Made by a program: the position numbers and the translations under genes. From the NCBI GenBank assembly GCA_029215795.1, contig JARDYH010000003.1:172558382-172622381 (forward strand): 64,000 nucleotides of DNA, read 5' to 3'. Source of the DNA: Anniella stebbinsi (taxonomy: Eukaryota > Chordata > Lepidosauria > Squamata > Anniellidae). The notes under the pieces were generated by a model that saw only the letters and a program-made list of their open reading frames with translations, was not told the DNA's origin and did not search any database. Shown here in pieces: positions 31,500-43,589 of this stretch; the first letter of the stretch is position 1, and each line of letters opens with the position of its first letter.

Positions 31500-32036
31500 C
31501 CCCCCCCAATTTGACTTGGAGGCCGATTCAGGGGTACCCAGTTGGCCCCAATTTGACTTGGGGTGCCTCGGTCCCAGGCCTCCTCACTTCGGATTCAGTT
31601 CCAAATCTGAGTCAGTAGTGGCTGCTGCAGGTGCGAGGCCGATTGAGAGTCCATTAGACAGCCGCTTCCCTTACTCCCTCCCAGTGGCTGCCCCTCTCAC
31701 TTGCCTGTCCACCGATCTGGCGAGAAATACCTGAGGCCTCTGCATGTGCTGGTGAGCCACCCAGCCTCCTCTCTGGGCTGCCATAAATTTAGTGTTGTAA
31801 ACCACACCCAGCTGATGTAAACTACATCAGCTGGAAATTGCCATTTCCAGCTGCTGTAGTTTACAACACTAAATTTATGGCAGCCTCAAAGAGAAGGCTG
31901 GGTGGCTTGCTAGCATATGCAGAGGCTCAAGTAAGTCCTGCGGGCAGGCAAGTGGGTGGGGGGCAGAGGCTGGCCATTGGCTGTGCTGCTTTGGATCGAG
32001 GTGACCCAAATTCCATCCCATCTCTAGTTTGATTTT
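31500..32036. repeat. Palindromic element with long inverted arms
   Basis: Arms around 31690-31830 and 31848-32000 are imperfect reverse complements ('ataaatttagtgttgtaaac' at 31782 against 'gtttacaacactaaatttat' at 31859; 'aggcctctgcatgtgctggtg' against 'gctagcatatgcagaggct'). The right edge, on the minus strand, reads 'actagagatgggatgg', similar to the TAGGGATG termini of the hAT elements here. No coding capacity. Confidence 0.75.
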
Positions 32037-33388
32037 GTTAGTGGGTGACATCTTTGATACCTTTAAGGCAGGAGGGTACAGCAAGCTGGAACTACAAGAA
32101 CCTGCAGAACTAAGGGCAACAGACAGAATGCTCTGATTTTACAGGAATTCTGGAAAAAATGTTATGTGCCCAGAATCCAGGTTATAGATAAACTCAGCCT
32201 TTTAAAAAAGCAAGTTCTTATAGCCGAAAATACACACTTAAAAGGCTCCGCTTGGTGAAATTTCAGATGCCAGCCCAAAGAGGTGGCTGAATTTAATTTT
32301 CCTGCATAACTTGATGTTTCCTATGTCTAGGAGGGGAGAAAATAGATATATGCAGAACAGAAAGAACCTTAAAAGATAAATTATGCAAAGTAAGGTAAAT
32401 TATGCAACAACTTACAACTGTTAGCATAATCCAACTTTTGGGGCACAGAGTTATATTTATTTGTTTTAGCAGGAATACATACAGCCTTGGAGCAATGTTC
32501 CTTCAGTTGGATTCAGTACGGTAATTACATTTGGCGCCATGCCTGTACAATTGCCAGAAAGAAAGAGTGAGGCACAAATTGAACAAGGGCTACATTAATT
32601 TAACCTTAATGCAGGATCTGCAAAGGAAAGGAAATGTGTTTGTGTTGGGAGGAGGGGGATTCTAAGAGATTGAGATCTATTCTGTGGAGCCATGCCCCAC
32701 CCAGAGCGAGGGGTGAGAATGTATTCCTGTCTCGTCTCTTAGACGAGGTGTGGAGGGTGGCTTCCTTTAGTCATCCCCTTCCAGGGACCCACAACTCCAG
32801 GCTGACATGACAGGTTACCCTCAAAGGCAATCCATAGCATAGGGCTGGGTGAACTCACTTGGGTCCTTTCTTGGCCATTGCTCAATGTGCCACCGCTGCC
32901 ACCTATCCAGCCTTGATTCTCCAGCCTTGTTGAGCACATGACATGGCCATAAAGCCGCCCACAACCCCATTGAGAGCTGCCATTGTTGCATAAAATGGAG
33001 GCTTAGGAATTTCCAGAAAGGCCGTCCTGCACAAAATGGTGGCTTTGACATTTTTGGTAAGGTCATGTTGCTTAATTGGAGGCTGCAAAGTGGCCATTTG
33101 CACAACATCACAGGCATGAATTCTCTATTTTACACAAAAATGGCAGCTCTGCAGGGGCAGGCTGCTCCATCAGGCACTTTCCAAGCCACAAGATGTTCAA
33201 CGAGTGTATCCCAAACACCCCACAGCTTGGTGAGCAGGGGCTTGGGGGCCAGGGGTGGGGGAGTCAATCATAGGCTCATGACATCCCTATAGGCTACCCA
33301 TGGGTCCCACAGCCCTGAGCAGTAAATATCAGGAATGGCTAGTCACCATAAAGGCACCAAAGGGTGTTCAGTTAATCTTGAGCATGCC
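32037..33388. other. No gene recognised
   Basis: 32940-33140 repeats short 'caaaatgg.ggct' phrases also found near 240-300, suggesting an old repeat. Otherwise nothing. Confidence 0.45.
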
Positions 33389-33396
33389 CACAAAAT

Positions 33397-33715
33397 TAGG
33401 CTGACCATATGAAAAGGAGGACAGGGCTCATGTAACTTTAACAGTTGTAGAGAAAAGGGAATTCAGCCAGTGTCATTTGTATGCAATTAGTTCCTGCTGA
33501 AATTCCCTCTTCATCATAACTGTTAAAGTTGCAGGGTCCCTGCCTTCTTTTGTATATGGTCACTCTAGTATAGTGCCTGCACCTTTAACTGTTGTGATGA
33601 AGAGGGAATTTCACCAGGAACTAACTGCATACAAATGACACTGGCTGAAATTCCCTTTTCTCTACAACAGTTAAAGTTACATGAGCCCTGACCAGGATTT
33701 TATCTGGTCAGCCTA
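33397..33715. mobile_element. Palindromic hAT-type MITE (319 bp) with perfect 8-bp TSD
   Basis: Begins TAGGCTGACCATATG and ends TCTGGTCAGCCTA, flanked by CACAAAAT (33389-33396 and 33716-33723). Interior: two long near-inverted halves around 'ggtcactctagtatag'. It is the undisturbed relative of the element split at 24563-29416 and gives its expected length. No coding capacity. Confidence 0.93.
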
Positions 33716-33723
33716 CACAAAAT

Positions 33724-34158
33724 TAACCTATGTAACCGCTCAACAAGCCACCAAGCTGAACCCTACCTGCCCATGCTGAATGGGGGTGGGGAACCCACTG
33801 ACAAGGCCAATTTGCTAGCGATCAACAAATTCCTATTTGGCCTCCAAGAAGGATGACCAATCTTGCATGAGGAAGTGGGGCTGCTGCAATGGGAAAGAGG
33901 CCTGGTACTGGCAGAGGTGCCTTAGTCAAGTCAAAGCCTCGCTCTTGCACAATGGGGTGTGTGTCATCTGACTCCACTTCCTGCCCATTGGCAAATGCCT
34001 ACCCCCTGGCCAGAGCAGAGCAGAGCAGCTGCAAGAATGGCCATGAGAGCTGAAGCATGAAACGAGGGCTCTGCTGAATGAAAGACATGTTAAGGGACTG
34101 CAATGAGAAGAAGAACACAACTGCTATTATTCCATAAAGCACCATGGAAAGAGTTATG
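33724..34158. other. No recognised feature
   Basis: No gene or classified repeat seen. Confidence 0.4.
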
Positions 34159-34245
34159 GTGCAATCCTGTGCACATTTCCTCAGAAGCAAGTTCCACTGG
34201 GTTCAATGGGGCTTATTCCTTAGTAAGCGTGTGTCGGTTTGCAGC
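34159..34245. mobile_element. Small palindromic MITE-like repeat (about 87 bp)
   Basis: Begins 'gtgcaatcctgtgcac' and ends 'tcggtttgcagcct'; the two halves are imperfect inverted copies around 'ccactgggttcaatgggg'. Scraps of this family recur at 3710, 10960, 11980, 13795, 24465 and on both sides of the Ngaro-type element. Confidence 0.6.
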
Positions 34246-35458
34246 CTCAGCTTTGCATTCCCGCGTGATCCCGTCCATGTGACAAGCTTCTGATTAATAA
34301 GATAAACATCAAGAAGAGCTGAAGTATAGCACAGTATGTTTGATCCTTTTCTTTCCATTTATAGCTAAATGAGATGATGAGCCTGTGGAAGTGAAGAGGT
34401 TTGCAAGACGTTTGTGAAGTGCAGAATCTAATCAAAACTTTGAAGGGAGATTTTCCTGCAGTTCGAAACAAGGTTAGAATTATAAATGAATCATATTAGG
34501 CTTCTTCCACAGGAGTTTCTGAGTTGCTGAAAAACACGACAGAGTTCCCCTCAGTTAGTAAATCCTTAAATTCCCAGGAACTCTTTGATTTTTATACCCT
34601 GGATCAAGGCTGGATTGTTTGAAAACTTAAAAAACAACATACAAAACCCACATTTTTTTTCCATTCATTAGGCAGCAAAATGGTTGAAGTTGTGTGTGTG
34701 TGTTTTTAAAAAAGACAACAGAAGCTTTTGAACACAGCATAATGTTTCAACTTCAGTAGTGTGTCTAAGAGAATCCTCCATGTTTTTTTAACAGCTTAGT
34801 TTCTGCTCTTTGCTAGATTTTAAAGCTTAAAGAATTTGCTGCAAAGCTTTTATTTTGTGTATTTTAGTCCCCTCTGTCCTTTTCTTCCTTCCTTCCTTCC
34901 TTCCTTCCTTCCATCCATCCTTCTTTTCTCCTCCCAAAACCTGTGGCCAAAAATGTTCAAAGTGAAATGCTTTTCAAAATTCTTAACCTTTTCAGAGTGA
35001 ATTATTGACCCCGGCAGATTAATTTTCCTCAAAATATCCAGCCTTTACCCAAACGGCCTCAAGTTTTAATTACAATGCAAATGACCACAAACATCAGCGG
35101 CTTCTCCCCCTCCCTTGTGATCCTCTCAGAGGGATTAAAATGGCATAACTGCTTCTCTCAATCGATTTTCCTTGTCACCATGGATGAGTTTTCTAAGAGC
35201 AGAGTTACACAGGGCTTTCCTTGGGGATGGAATATGCACACCTGCTTGTGTTGAGTCTGCATTGGTTCCCCACCTGTGTGCACCACAGATGGTGACAAGA
35301 GCATGACTAGTACAGGCTACACCAGGGATAGCCAATTGGCAGCCTGCGGGGCAGAGCCAGCCCAGAGGCAATTTCAGCTGGCACCTAGCAGCCCTACCAG
35401 ATTTTAATGAAAAGGGGAAAGGAAATTCATAAGGAAAAGGGGAACGATATATTCAAGT
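34246..35458. other. No gene; (TTCC)n at 34887-34922
   Basis: Holds a TTCC microsatellite ending in TCCA units. No coding or classified repeat otherwise. Confidence 0.5.
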
Positions 35459-35755
35459 TGTTAGAAATAAATATACTCTGACAACCTTTACCCAGAGGAC
35501 CTTCTCTTCTGCCGCTCCCAGACTATGGAACGACCTGCCAGGAGAGATGCGCCAACTTACCAGTCTTCTAGAATTCAAGAAAGATATAAAGACTGATCTC
35601 TTCTGGCAGGCCTACCCAGTCGAATTTTAAGACTTGGTTGATTTTAATAATGTATTAAATTTATATGTTTTTCACCAGTTTTATATATTTTATATTTTTT
35701 GTATTGATGTTGTTCCCCTCCTTGATGATGATGATGATGATTCTATACTTTCACA
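35459..35755 (+). mobile_element. L2-type LINE 3' end with (GAT)n tail
   Basis: The plus strand reads as the L2 ORF2 C-terminus (residues like LWNDLPGEMR, then FKKDIKTDLFWQAYPV) followed by an AT-rich 3' UTR with 'gttgttcccctcc' and a short GAT tail at 35724-35741. Truncated; no catalytic core. Confidence 0.75.
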
Positions 35756-35965
35756 TTACAATCTGCCTTTTTTATTATTTTGTGTGCAACTCATGTGAGA
35801 TATAAAAGCACCTGTTTGTATATCCAGATGTTATGTATTGGTATGCTCTAGAATTAGGATGTCCTTGCTCTATAGGGTGCCAACTCTCCGATGGAGCCTG
35901 GCTACTCGTTGGGGTGGCATACTAATCTTCTCACCTTTGCACCCTTGTTTGGGGAATAGAGTATT

Positions 35966-36840
35966 CTAGGGATGTACATGGACTCAAAAATTCATATTGG
36001 AATCGGAACTTCAGATTTAGTAAAATATTGTATCGGAAAAATCAGAGGTCCATCGTATTGGATCAGATCTGATACCGATACGAAAATCAGGCATTTTTGA
36101 ATTGGACACCATTTTGAATGTTTTTCCCCATTCGTATTGTGTTACGAAAATGCCTATAACTTTTTTTTTTTAAAGATAGAAGCATGAAACTTGCCCACAT
36201 TGCAGATGAATTTGAGGTACTTATCTGTGAGGTATTTCTGAAAGATAGCTCCAGGCATTTTGTGGCTATGCATTTTTTACTAACAGACCAGGAATGCCGA
36301 TAACATTTTTATTTTTAAAGCTCCACATATGAAACTTTGCCACATTGCAGATAGTATGTTGGGACTCATGTGTGTGAAATTTCAGAAACATAGGTGCTTG
36401 CTTTTGCTGGCAATAATTTTTTTTAAAAAATGGATAGTAGTGGGAAAAAGACAGTTATGTCTTCAACTTTTTTTATTTTTAAAGATCCAACCATGAAACT
36501 TGACCACATTAGAGATACCACTTTGGCTGACATGTGCAAGCAATTTCAGAAATATAGCTTCAGGCATGTAGTGGCAAGGTATTTTGGGAGAAATGAGGAG
36601 AGAAACGCATTTAACTTTTTTATTTTTAAAGATAGAAACATGAAACTTGCCCACATGTCAAACCACAGCCCCTCCCCCGCCTTCTACCCACTCTGTTAGC
36701 TGTCAAACCCACCATATTGGAACTTTTGGAACTTTTAAAGTAAAAAATTCATAGCCACAAAATGCCTGGACCTATCTTTCTAAAATTTCTCACATATAAG
36801 TACCTTAAACCCATCTGCCATGTGGACAGGTTTCATGCCC
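35966..36840. mobile_element. hAT-type element, right end lost, with internal tandem units
   Basis: Left terminus TAGGGATGTACA. Interior repeats a unit of about 150-170 bp containing 'aaagat.gaa.catgaaact' (near 36172, 36318, 36480 and 36628), the same motif as in the element at 16260-18007. The unit also appears inverted near 36770-36835. No right terminus or target duplication was found. Confidence 0.65.
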
Positions 36841-37254
36841 TGGGAGGTCTTCAGCTGCTGAAATCAGGCTCCACTTCAGGTTCTCAATCCAGTGCCTTTT
36901 TCACTCTGTGCTACTGGCTCTCCTGACCCAGACGGCACTTCTCCAGGTTACTAGCTCAGGGATGGACAATCCCAGTCTTCCCAGGAATATTCAAGGGAAC
37001 AATCCAGCTTAGTCAAGCATCTACAAGGCAGAAAGTGGAGGCATTTCAGTAGCACAAACTGCTTCTGTGTGCTCATTTTCAAAAGCCTGCTTGCAAAAAG
37101 AAAAAAGAAAAAAGATAGCAGCCTTGAGACCAATTCGGGGGAAGTCCTCATATTGATGCTGCTTGAGCGGTAACATCTTTTGATAGTGGAAATGGTTTTG
37201 GATCATCAATTGTAGATCAGCTACCAGGGATTAACCAAAAACTCTCAGAGAGCA
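36841..37254. other. No recognised feature
   Basis: No gene or classified repeat seen. Confidence 0.4.
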
Positions 37255-37702
37255 AGGCCATTTCTACACAAGGCTTTTTTGCTTGGAATTGCTCCCAGCT
37301 GGTCCCTGTGCATTCACATGACACACAGCAACTCCCAGGGGTGGGGGTGGGTGGGCACGGGTATTCCCCGGGATAACAGATCCCTGGGGAAACCTGATTT
37401 TTCCATGGTCTCGGGAAGTTCCCGGGACCACAGGAGATGTGGCCACCCATCCCGGCTGCTGCCATGCTTACTCGCAAGTAAGTGCCACAGCAGAAATGGG
37501 CATGGAGCTGCACCACACAAGATTTCCTGTGCTTCCTCTGCCCTGAAAGAAAAAAAACGACAGGCATGACATGCTACAGCCCGGGAGGAACCCGGGTCAT
37601 TGCACTTTAGTTTGTATTACAGCAACAATCCCAGAAGCAGGTACTCCTGGGATCACCACCCCTCTCTCCCTCTACACCCATCTAGTGTAGAAAGGGCCCA
37701 AG
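37255..37702. mobile_element. MITE-like element with 'ggcc.tttctacac' inverted termini
   Basis: Left 'aggccatttctacacaagg' and right 'ctagtgtagaaagggccc' are inverted repeats. The interior is rich in 'cccggga' motifs. Overlapping open frames across it have no domain. Superfamily not determined; no target duplication confirmed. Confidence 0.6.
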
Positions 37703-38690
37703 ACAGTCCTCACGTTAAGAGCTACACTATACACCTCTTCCATCAGGATTTCAGTTTAAAAAGACCAGGCCAGATATATAATAGAAGGGGAGTGGAAGTG
37801 AAAGTGAAAGGAAGAGGAGGGATATCAGTTCTTCAGGGCCAGAAAAAGGCAGTGGGCATTTCAAGGCATTTTGGCCCAGGCTGATCTTTTCTTAACACTT
37901 GCCTTGTGATGCTCACCCAGGAAGGAGCATGTTACTTTCCCCATCTGTGGAGATTTTCTTCATGTGACTGGGACTGTAGCAAGAAGCCTAGGAATGGTAA
38001 CTCCCACCCCACAGCAGTAAAATATGAATCAGCCTCAAGAATCTATATAGCAAATACATAAACTTAAGTGGAACTAGTAATCCTCCAGTTTGATCATAGT
38101 GTTCTCTAAACGCCATACCTCAAGAGTAACTTAGGGTGCAATCCTATCCGAAAGGCTTTCACCTTCCAAACCTGGAGGCTGACAGGCATCCTGTGCAGAG
38201 TTGGAGGAGCACAGAGGTGGTCCTCACCTCTGTACTTCTCCCGCTCTGCATTTTTTCTAGAAGAGCATTTTTACTAGGACAGCATTTTGGCCTGTCTAGG
38301 TAGTGCTCTGTGGAGAGAGAGGGAATGAGGCAGCGATGGGCTGTGGATAGTTTGTATCTCTGCTTCCTAAGGGTTTAGAGTCCTCTCCCCTTCTCACCTA
38401 CAGAGCCGCTCCCTTTCTCTCCTCTCCAAGGTTGCTTTTGCATCCACAGAGGGGCAACTGGCATGGTTCTCTCCATGCCTGCAGGAATGGGGATGCGGAT
38501 GCGGATGGGTGTGGTGTGATTCTTGGACTCCTGGTTCAGGGTCGGAGCAGTGCCTGTGTCCCTTGGATACAGAAATCCAAACTATCCTATGCCCCTGCCC
38601 GACCCTGTCTCAGGGCCAAGGGATACTCTCTTATTTTCCCATCACATTTAAAATGATGATCACCAACAGATCTAGGGTGTCATTCTCATA
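37703..38690. other. No gene recognised
   Basis: A phrase 'gggtgcaatcctatccg' at 38134 matches one end of the small palindromic family; the rest is unassigned. Confidence 0.45.
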
Positions 38691-39146
38691 GGGATGGGCA
38701 AACCTGTTAGTTTTGCCTTTTCCCACATTCAGTTTTTTTAAAAAAATAAAAAAATAAATCTCAAGTTCTTTACCTCCTGAATATGAAGAAATTTGCAAGT
38801 TTTGGTGACTTCTTATTTTAAAAAAAATGTTAAAAAGTTCTAAACCACCTACACCAGCCAAATTTAATTGGTAAAGTTATTACCAGCATGGAGAGGACTT
38901 TGATCTACCTGCCCACCATATAGCTGTTAAAGATGAGGACCCTGTCAGAAGAAAGTGGTGGCAATTCTAATTCAGCAGCACTAAAATGGTTGAATAAACA
39001 AGGATTCAAATCCAGCCTTTTACGGGCAGTTTCTGTTACCCTCACATTTGGATTTGTTTTAGTTTTTTTTACATCTCAAGCTCTTTTGTCATCAATATGT
39101 AGAACTCTGCAAACTTTTGTAAATTCTTACGATACTGAATTGAAAT
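38691..39146. mobile_element. Repeat family X, copy 2, with hAT-like left end
   Basis: Begins TAGGGATGGGCA. The block 'atctcaag.tctttt' through 'aaattctta' occurs twice (near 38757 and 39072, about 315 bp apart) with 'gctgttaaagatgaggac' and 'aattctaattcagcagcac' between. No right terminus or TSD found. No coding capacity. Confidence 0.6.
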
Positions 39147-41335
39147 GACAGTCTCATTCATCCCTTCTAGGAGACTCTTATTTTTCAGTGATTCAGAAGC
39201 AGCAACTTGCCAGTATCAATGTCCATAAAGTCCTGCTTCTCTCACTTTGCTAAAGATGATGGAGAACCTCCTCCCAAACTACCAGCCCTTTCCAACTTAT
39301 GCACCCCCAAAATATGAACTCTCTGTATGGATGATTTTCTTTTGGAGCCTGACAATTGAGAGTCGATGGCTAAAGGTTTCTTGGCAGAACTAAATAACTA
39401 ATTACATTCATAGCAACAAGGATGAAAACTGACCAACATCCTGATTTTAATTATTAGAGCTGAGCACAAATGGCCTCTCAAAATTCTCCACTCTGTATGT
39501 CGGTAGAAAAATGGGGGGGGGGACAATTTCTCTGAATTTCTCCTGGGGGAGGATAAATTCTGCAGCAGTTTCTCCCTGGTAGGGCTCATTATTTGCAAAG
39601 CTTTTGTAGCACAGCTTCTTTCTTTTTCCCCTAAGGTTTTGGAGGGGGGAGTACTACCCCTGCAATTGGCAACAGCAGCAACTGTGTTGGCAGGCCCCCA
39701 TTTTATATCCTTCACAATGTCCCATGTGTTCTGAGCCATTGTGGGGAAATAGGGGGAAGGTGGCCACCATATGAGATTAATTGAAGTGCGGGAAGCCAAA
39801 GAGATGATTGTACAATGAAAAACACATTCCTCAGCCACCTTGTAAGTAAGGTATGCACAAGAAACCCGAACCCAGCCTATGAGAATGTCTCCAAAATTTT
39901 CTTCTCCTTTGAATGGCTTTTAAAAAGCAATTTCTTTTCTGTCAAAATGAATGAGAGTGGTCGGGAAAAAAATCTGGGAGAAATATTTGGCACAGCACTA
40001 TTAAATATGCTCTGGACATGGTATGGAGGTCAAGGAAAAGGAGTCAGTATGTTCTGACATCCATGAGCAACTTGATGTTAAGATACCAACTAATGTGAGC
40101 AAAATTTTGCTGGAAGTGTTTTTGTTTTTTGTTTTTTTTTAAACGTAATTCGCAAAGCAGCTTAAAAAATTAATAATCAAGCAATATCCTAGCATGTGGC
40201 TGTTACAGCTGAATGCCGTGGAATTAATGTGCTACAATGTCCCTATGAAAGGCAGCCTTCAAAATTATTAGTTGCTAATCACAATTCCCCACACGTACAT
40301 AAAGGAAGCATACTGTCCCTTCCCATTGGCTTTATCCAGTGCTAGAAATGGTGGGTGTAGTATTTCCAGCAAGAGCGCAAACACCTTCATGTGCATAATG
40401 TGGTTAATGCGACATGAACACACAGTGAAGGGAATTAGAAAGAAATGTGAGTATTTCTGGTGAAAGCAGTCATTATTTTATTCTGATCAGCTGTCGGGAG
40501 AGATGTTAGAAAAAGCTAGACTCCTAGGACAAGGCAAAGTGTGTTGACTGTTAAGCCATGCTTTGCCTTTCACAGTAAAACAAGAAACAACTGGGGAAAA
40601 AATCCATAGAGGAGGGAGGAAAAGGAAAATCATGTCGTCATTTATAAAGTTGGTCTTTAGAACCATGGCAACAGCACCACATATGAATAACAATCAATTC
40701 CAGGAACGGTAATCTTAGATAGGATCATCCAAACACAGATGTTGATGCATAGTTCAAAGAAAAAACTTGCAACTCCGTCAACATTATACTTTAATTTCAA
40801 TCCATTAAATATTTTCATTGGAAGGTTTTATTCTTGCAAATGAGCCAGGGTTGAAAAGCAGAGTGGCATATATTATGTTGCAAAAAAGGATTCATCATTA
40901 TGGCTGAACAATCATGAACTGCTATTTTTTTTCCAGGCGAGAAACACAATAGGATCTGTTTTCTCACCTATTAAAATGATTGAGATTTTACTGGATTGGA
41001 AATGGAAAGTATTGAAAGAACTAACCAGTTCGTAATGGCACTGTTATGTATTTGACAGCAGCAATCTTCACATATTGTTGGCACACAGTGAAAATATTTG
41101 CTAAAATTTCTATCTTTATTCTCCTTACCTTTTCTGAAAGGCTTCTGTATCAAAATTTATTCTCTCTTTATTAAAATGTATCAACAATTCATTGCTTACA
41201 CTGATTTTTACATTAGCACTGAGGAATTTCAGAATCTATTTTGGGGAAAGGAATTAAAAATACTATATTCATTAGTCTACCTCTGAGTTAGAATAGATTG
41301 TATCACCGATGTGCAAGAGATGGCACTCCTAACCA
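39147..41335. other. No gene recognised
   Basis: About 2.2 kb without a recognisable repeat or domain. A 146-codon minus-strand stretch at 39398-39838 and an 80-codon plus-strand stretch at 39815-40057 look like chance frames. Confidence 0.5.
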
Positions 41336-41336
41336 A

Positions 41337-41505
41337 TAGGAATGTGCTCTGTATTCAGAAGAATCCCAAATCCTAAACCAAATTGGACTGATTTTGGCAT
41401 ACTGGGGAGATGTCCAATATGCCAGAGGGGGTGTCATTTTGTGATTGGCAGCTCTAGCTTCCAATCACAGATGAGATGGATTTCACAAAATTCATGCATT
41501 CCTAC
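41337..41505. mobile_element. Possible short hAT-like MITE
   Basis: Begins TAGGAATGTGC, ends GCATTCCTA, with a central hairpin ('tgtgattgg' ... 'ccaatcaca'). No 8-bp duplication is visible, so this is tentative. Confidence 0.45.
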
Positions 41506-41671
41506 TCTCTGCCATATCATTGCTGCAGCTACAACCAGATATGTGAACAAATGAGCAGAGTTTTTCAGCTCAGATTATTTCAACCCTAAAGAAAAACTAT
41601 CAAAAGAGATGGTTCAGGTTGGAATACTGGTGTAACTTACTAGCATGTCACTAAATAAATAAAATAAATAA

Positions 41672-41797
41672 ATAAGGCAGGATCTACACTACTACTTTAA
41701 AATGGTGTATAACAGTAGTGACAACTGTTGGGGCCCAAGATACACACCATATTCAGTTTTCATCTACATCCTGCTTCATGTAGATCTGGCCTGATGT
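41672..41797. mobile_element. Short MITE-like element with 'caggatctacac' termini
   Basis: Left 'gcaggatctacactac' and right 'catgtagatctggcctg' are imperfect inverted repeats around 'gttggggcccaag'. No coding capacity; superfamily not determined. Confidence 0.55.
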
Positions 41798-42381
41798 CAA
41801 ATCAATATTCTAAACAGGGTTATTGCAAATTTCAAGACTTATTATTATTATTACCATTAGGAAACAGTATTTGGAATTTCAGCATCAATCACTAAAATGT
41901 TTGGGGCCATCTTTATAGAAGCCAAGACAAACTTCTAGGTAAACACACACACATATATACATACTCTACCTTGTCAGACTGCTGCTACTATGCCCTTTGC
42001 CAAAACCTGGACTGATGATAGCTCACACAGTGATAGTCTGAAAATTCACAGACTTTGTCAAGGCATTAGTGCAGATGTGTCGAACTCCGTCACCTCTAAT
42101 GGCTTAAGAGGGAAAGATTATGCAACACATAAAGCAAATGCAACATCATGCATTTGCCATGTTAAGAAAACAGCCACGATTGGTTTAGTATGGCCAAGTT
42201 ACAATTGCTTCCAGGGTTAACTTCTGCCCACTTGTATCTTAGACTCAACTGAACAAGCAGGCAAGCTGGCATGTTGTACACAGTCCTTTAACATTTTCAG
42301 AACCTAAGGCTACCATATGGAGCAGCAGGGTAGGCAGAACCCTTCTTCTTGATGTGCTAGTGATCTTACCACATGATTCGA
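41798..42381. other. No recognised feature
   Basis: No gene or classified repeat seen. Confidence 0.4.
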
Positions 42382-42640
42382 GGTAGGGATGTAGTATGAG
42401 AAATCTTTTATAGTTCATTTTTGACCAGTATTTACCCAATTCGAATCTCCCCAAATCGAACATACAATGAATGCAATCTATGCTAGGTCCGCACATTTAT
42501 GTGATCGATGGATGAAAACAAAAATGTGTTCAACATGTGTGCATTTGAAACCTATGTACTTTTGAAAAATGTAAACACTCATTAATCAATGGGAGAAAAA
42601 TGTGTACATTTCAAAAATGTACATTTGGGAAATTCGGTAA
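42382..42640. mobile_element. Possible hAT-like fragment (TAGGGATGTAG start), cut by L2
   Basis: 'tagggatgtagtatgag' resembles the left termini of other elements here. Repeated 'aaaatgt' phrases ('tgtgtacatttcaaaaatgt') follow, ending where the L2 (TAA)n tail begins. No right end. Confidence 0.35.
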
Positions 42641-42850
42641 TAATAATAATAATAATAACAACAACAACAATTTATTTCTTACCCGCCTCTCCGTCTGGAT
42701 CGAGGCAGGGAACAACAACATGATAAAATACATAAAACTGATTAAAACATGACACATATTATTAAAACTGCATAAAAAATCCTAAAACATCCTTAAAACA
42801 GTCTAAAATTCCACTGGATATGCCTGCTGGAAGAGAACAGTCTTTATAGC
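42641..42850 (-). mobile_element. L2-type LINE 3' end, antisense, (TAA)n(CAA)n tail
   Basis: The (TAA)n(CAA)n run at 42641-42671 is followed by 'tttatttcttacccgcctct' and 'ggatcgaggcagggaacaac', the reverse complement of an L2 3' end. Non-coding. Confidence 0.8.
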
Positions 42851-43546
42851 TTTCTTTCCTAGAGATACTTATTAGTTTACCCTGCAGGAGGTATTGGAGA
42901 TTATAGGCTATTACACAGGACCTACCCAAGACAAAAGGGATTTAGCAAGGCCAAATTGTCATTAAAAAGATCACATGTCAATTGTGTTAAAACATTTTTG
43001 GTGATGAACATATGGAAATCCCTGGTAATTAAGCAATCCAGGCTTATTTAAAACCTGGGTGTTTCCCCCACTCCCCATTATCTTGATTTGAAATTAGAAA
43101 GATGGGGAAAATGATACCTAAAGGCAACAAAATCCGTCTGGTACTCAAAAATAATAACCTGTTCATAGATATTAGAAAATCAGACCTCCCTTGAAAGGCA
43201 TTAAAGTCAAGCCGTGTGTCATTTTAACTGCTTGCCCTGGGACAGGCCATTCAGTTTAGCTATAGAGTAGTGAAGTCAAAGTGCAAGACTTGGACAAGCC
43301 AGCATGTGTTTCATCGATTTGTTAAATACTTTACCAGTTTTCAGCTGTGTACATTTTATGGCAAGATATTTATAATTAGGACAGTGCTGATTTTTTGTGG
43401 AATTTATTGAAACACCACCAACAAAATATATTATTTCAGGACCCATGACTTTTCTTTTTTTCACAAGGAGTAACATTCCTGGTTGTGGAGAAACATGGTA
43501 GAGGAGAAAATAATTGTGTTTAGTGTGGATAAGTGGATAGGGAAAT

Positions 43547-43548
<2 letters not shown>
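42851..43548. other. No recognised feature
   Basis: No gene or classified repeat seen. Confidence 0.4.

Positions 43549-43580
<32 letters not shown>
43549..43580. repeat. (CT)n microsatellite
   Basis: Sixteen CT units directly preceding a CR1/L3-type fragment. Confidence 0.95.
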
Positions 43581-43584
<4 letters not shown>

Positions 43585-43589
43585 GATTA

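Noticed and set aside
39398..39838. 146-codon minus-strand frame as a possible gene
   Set aside because: No recognisable domain or conserved motif; length is within chance expectation for 64 kb.
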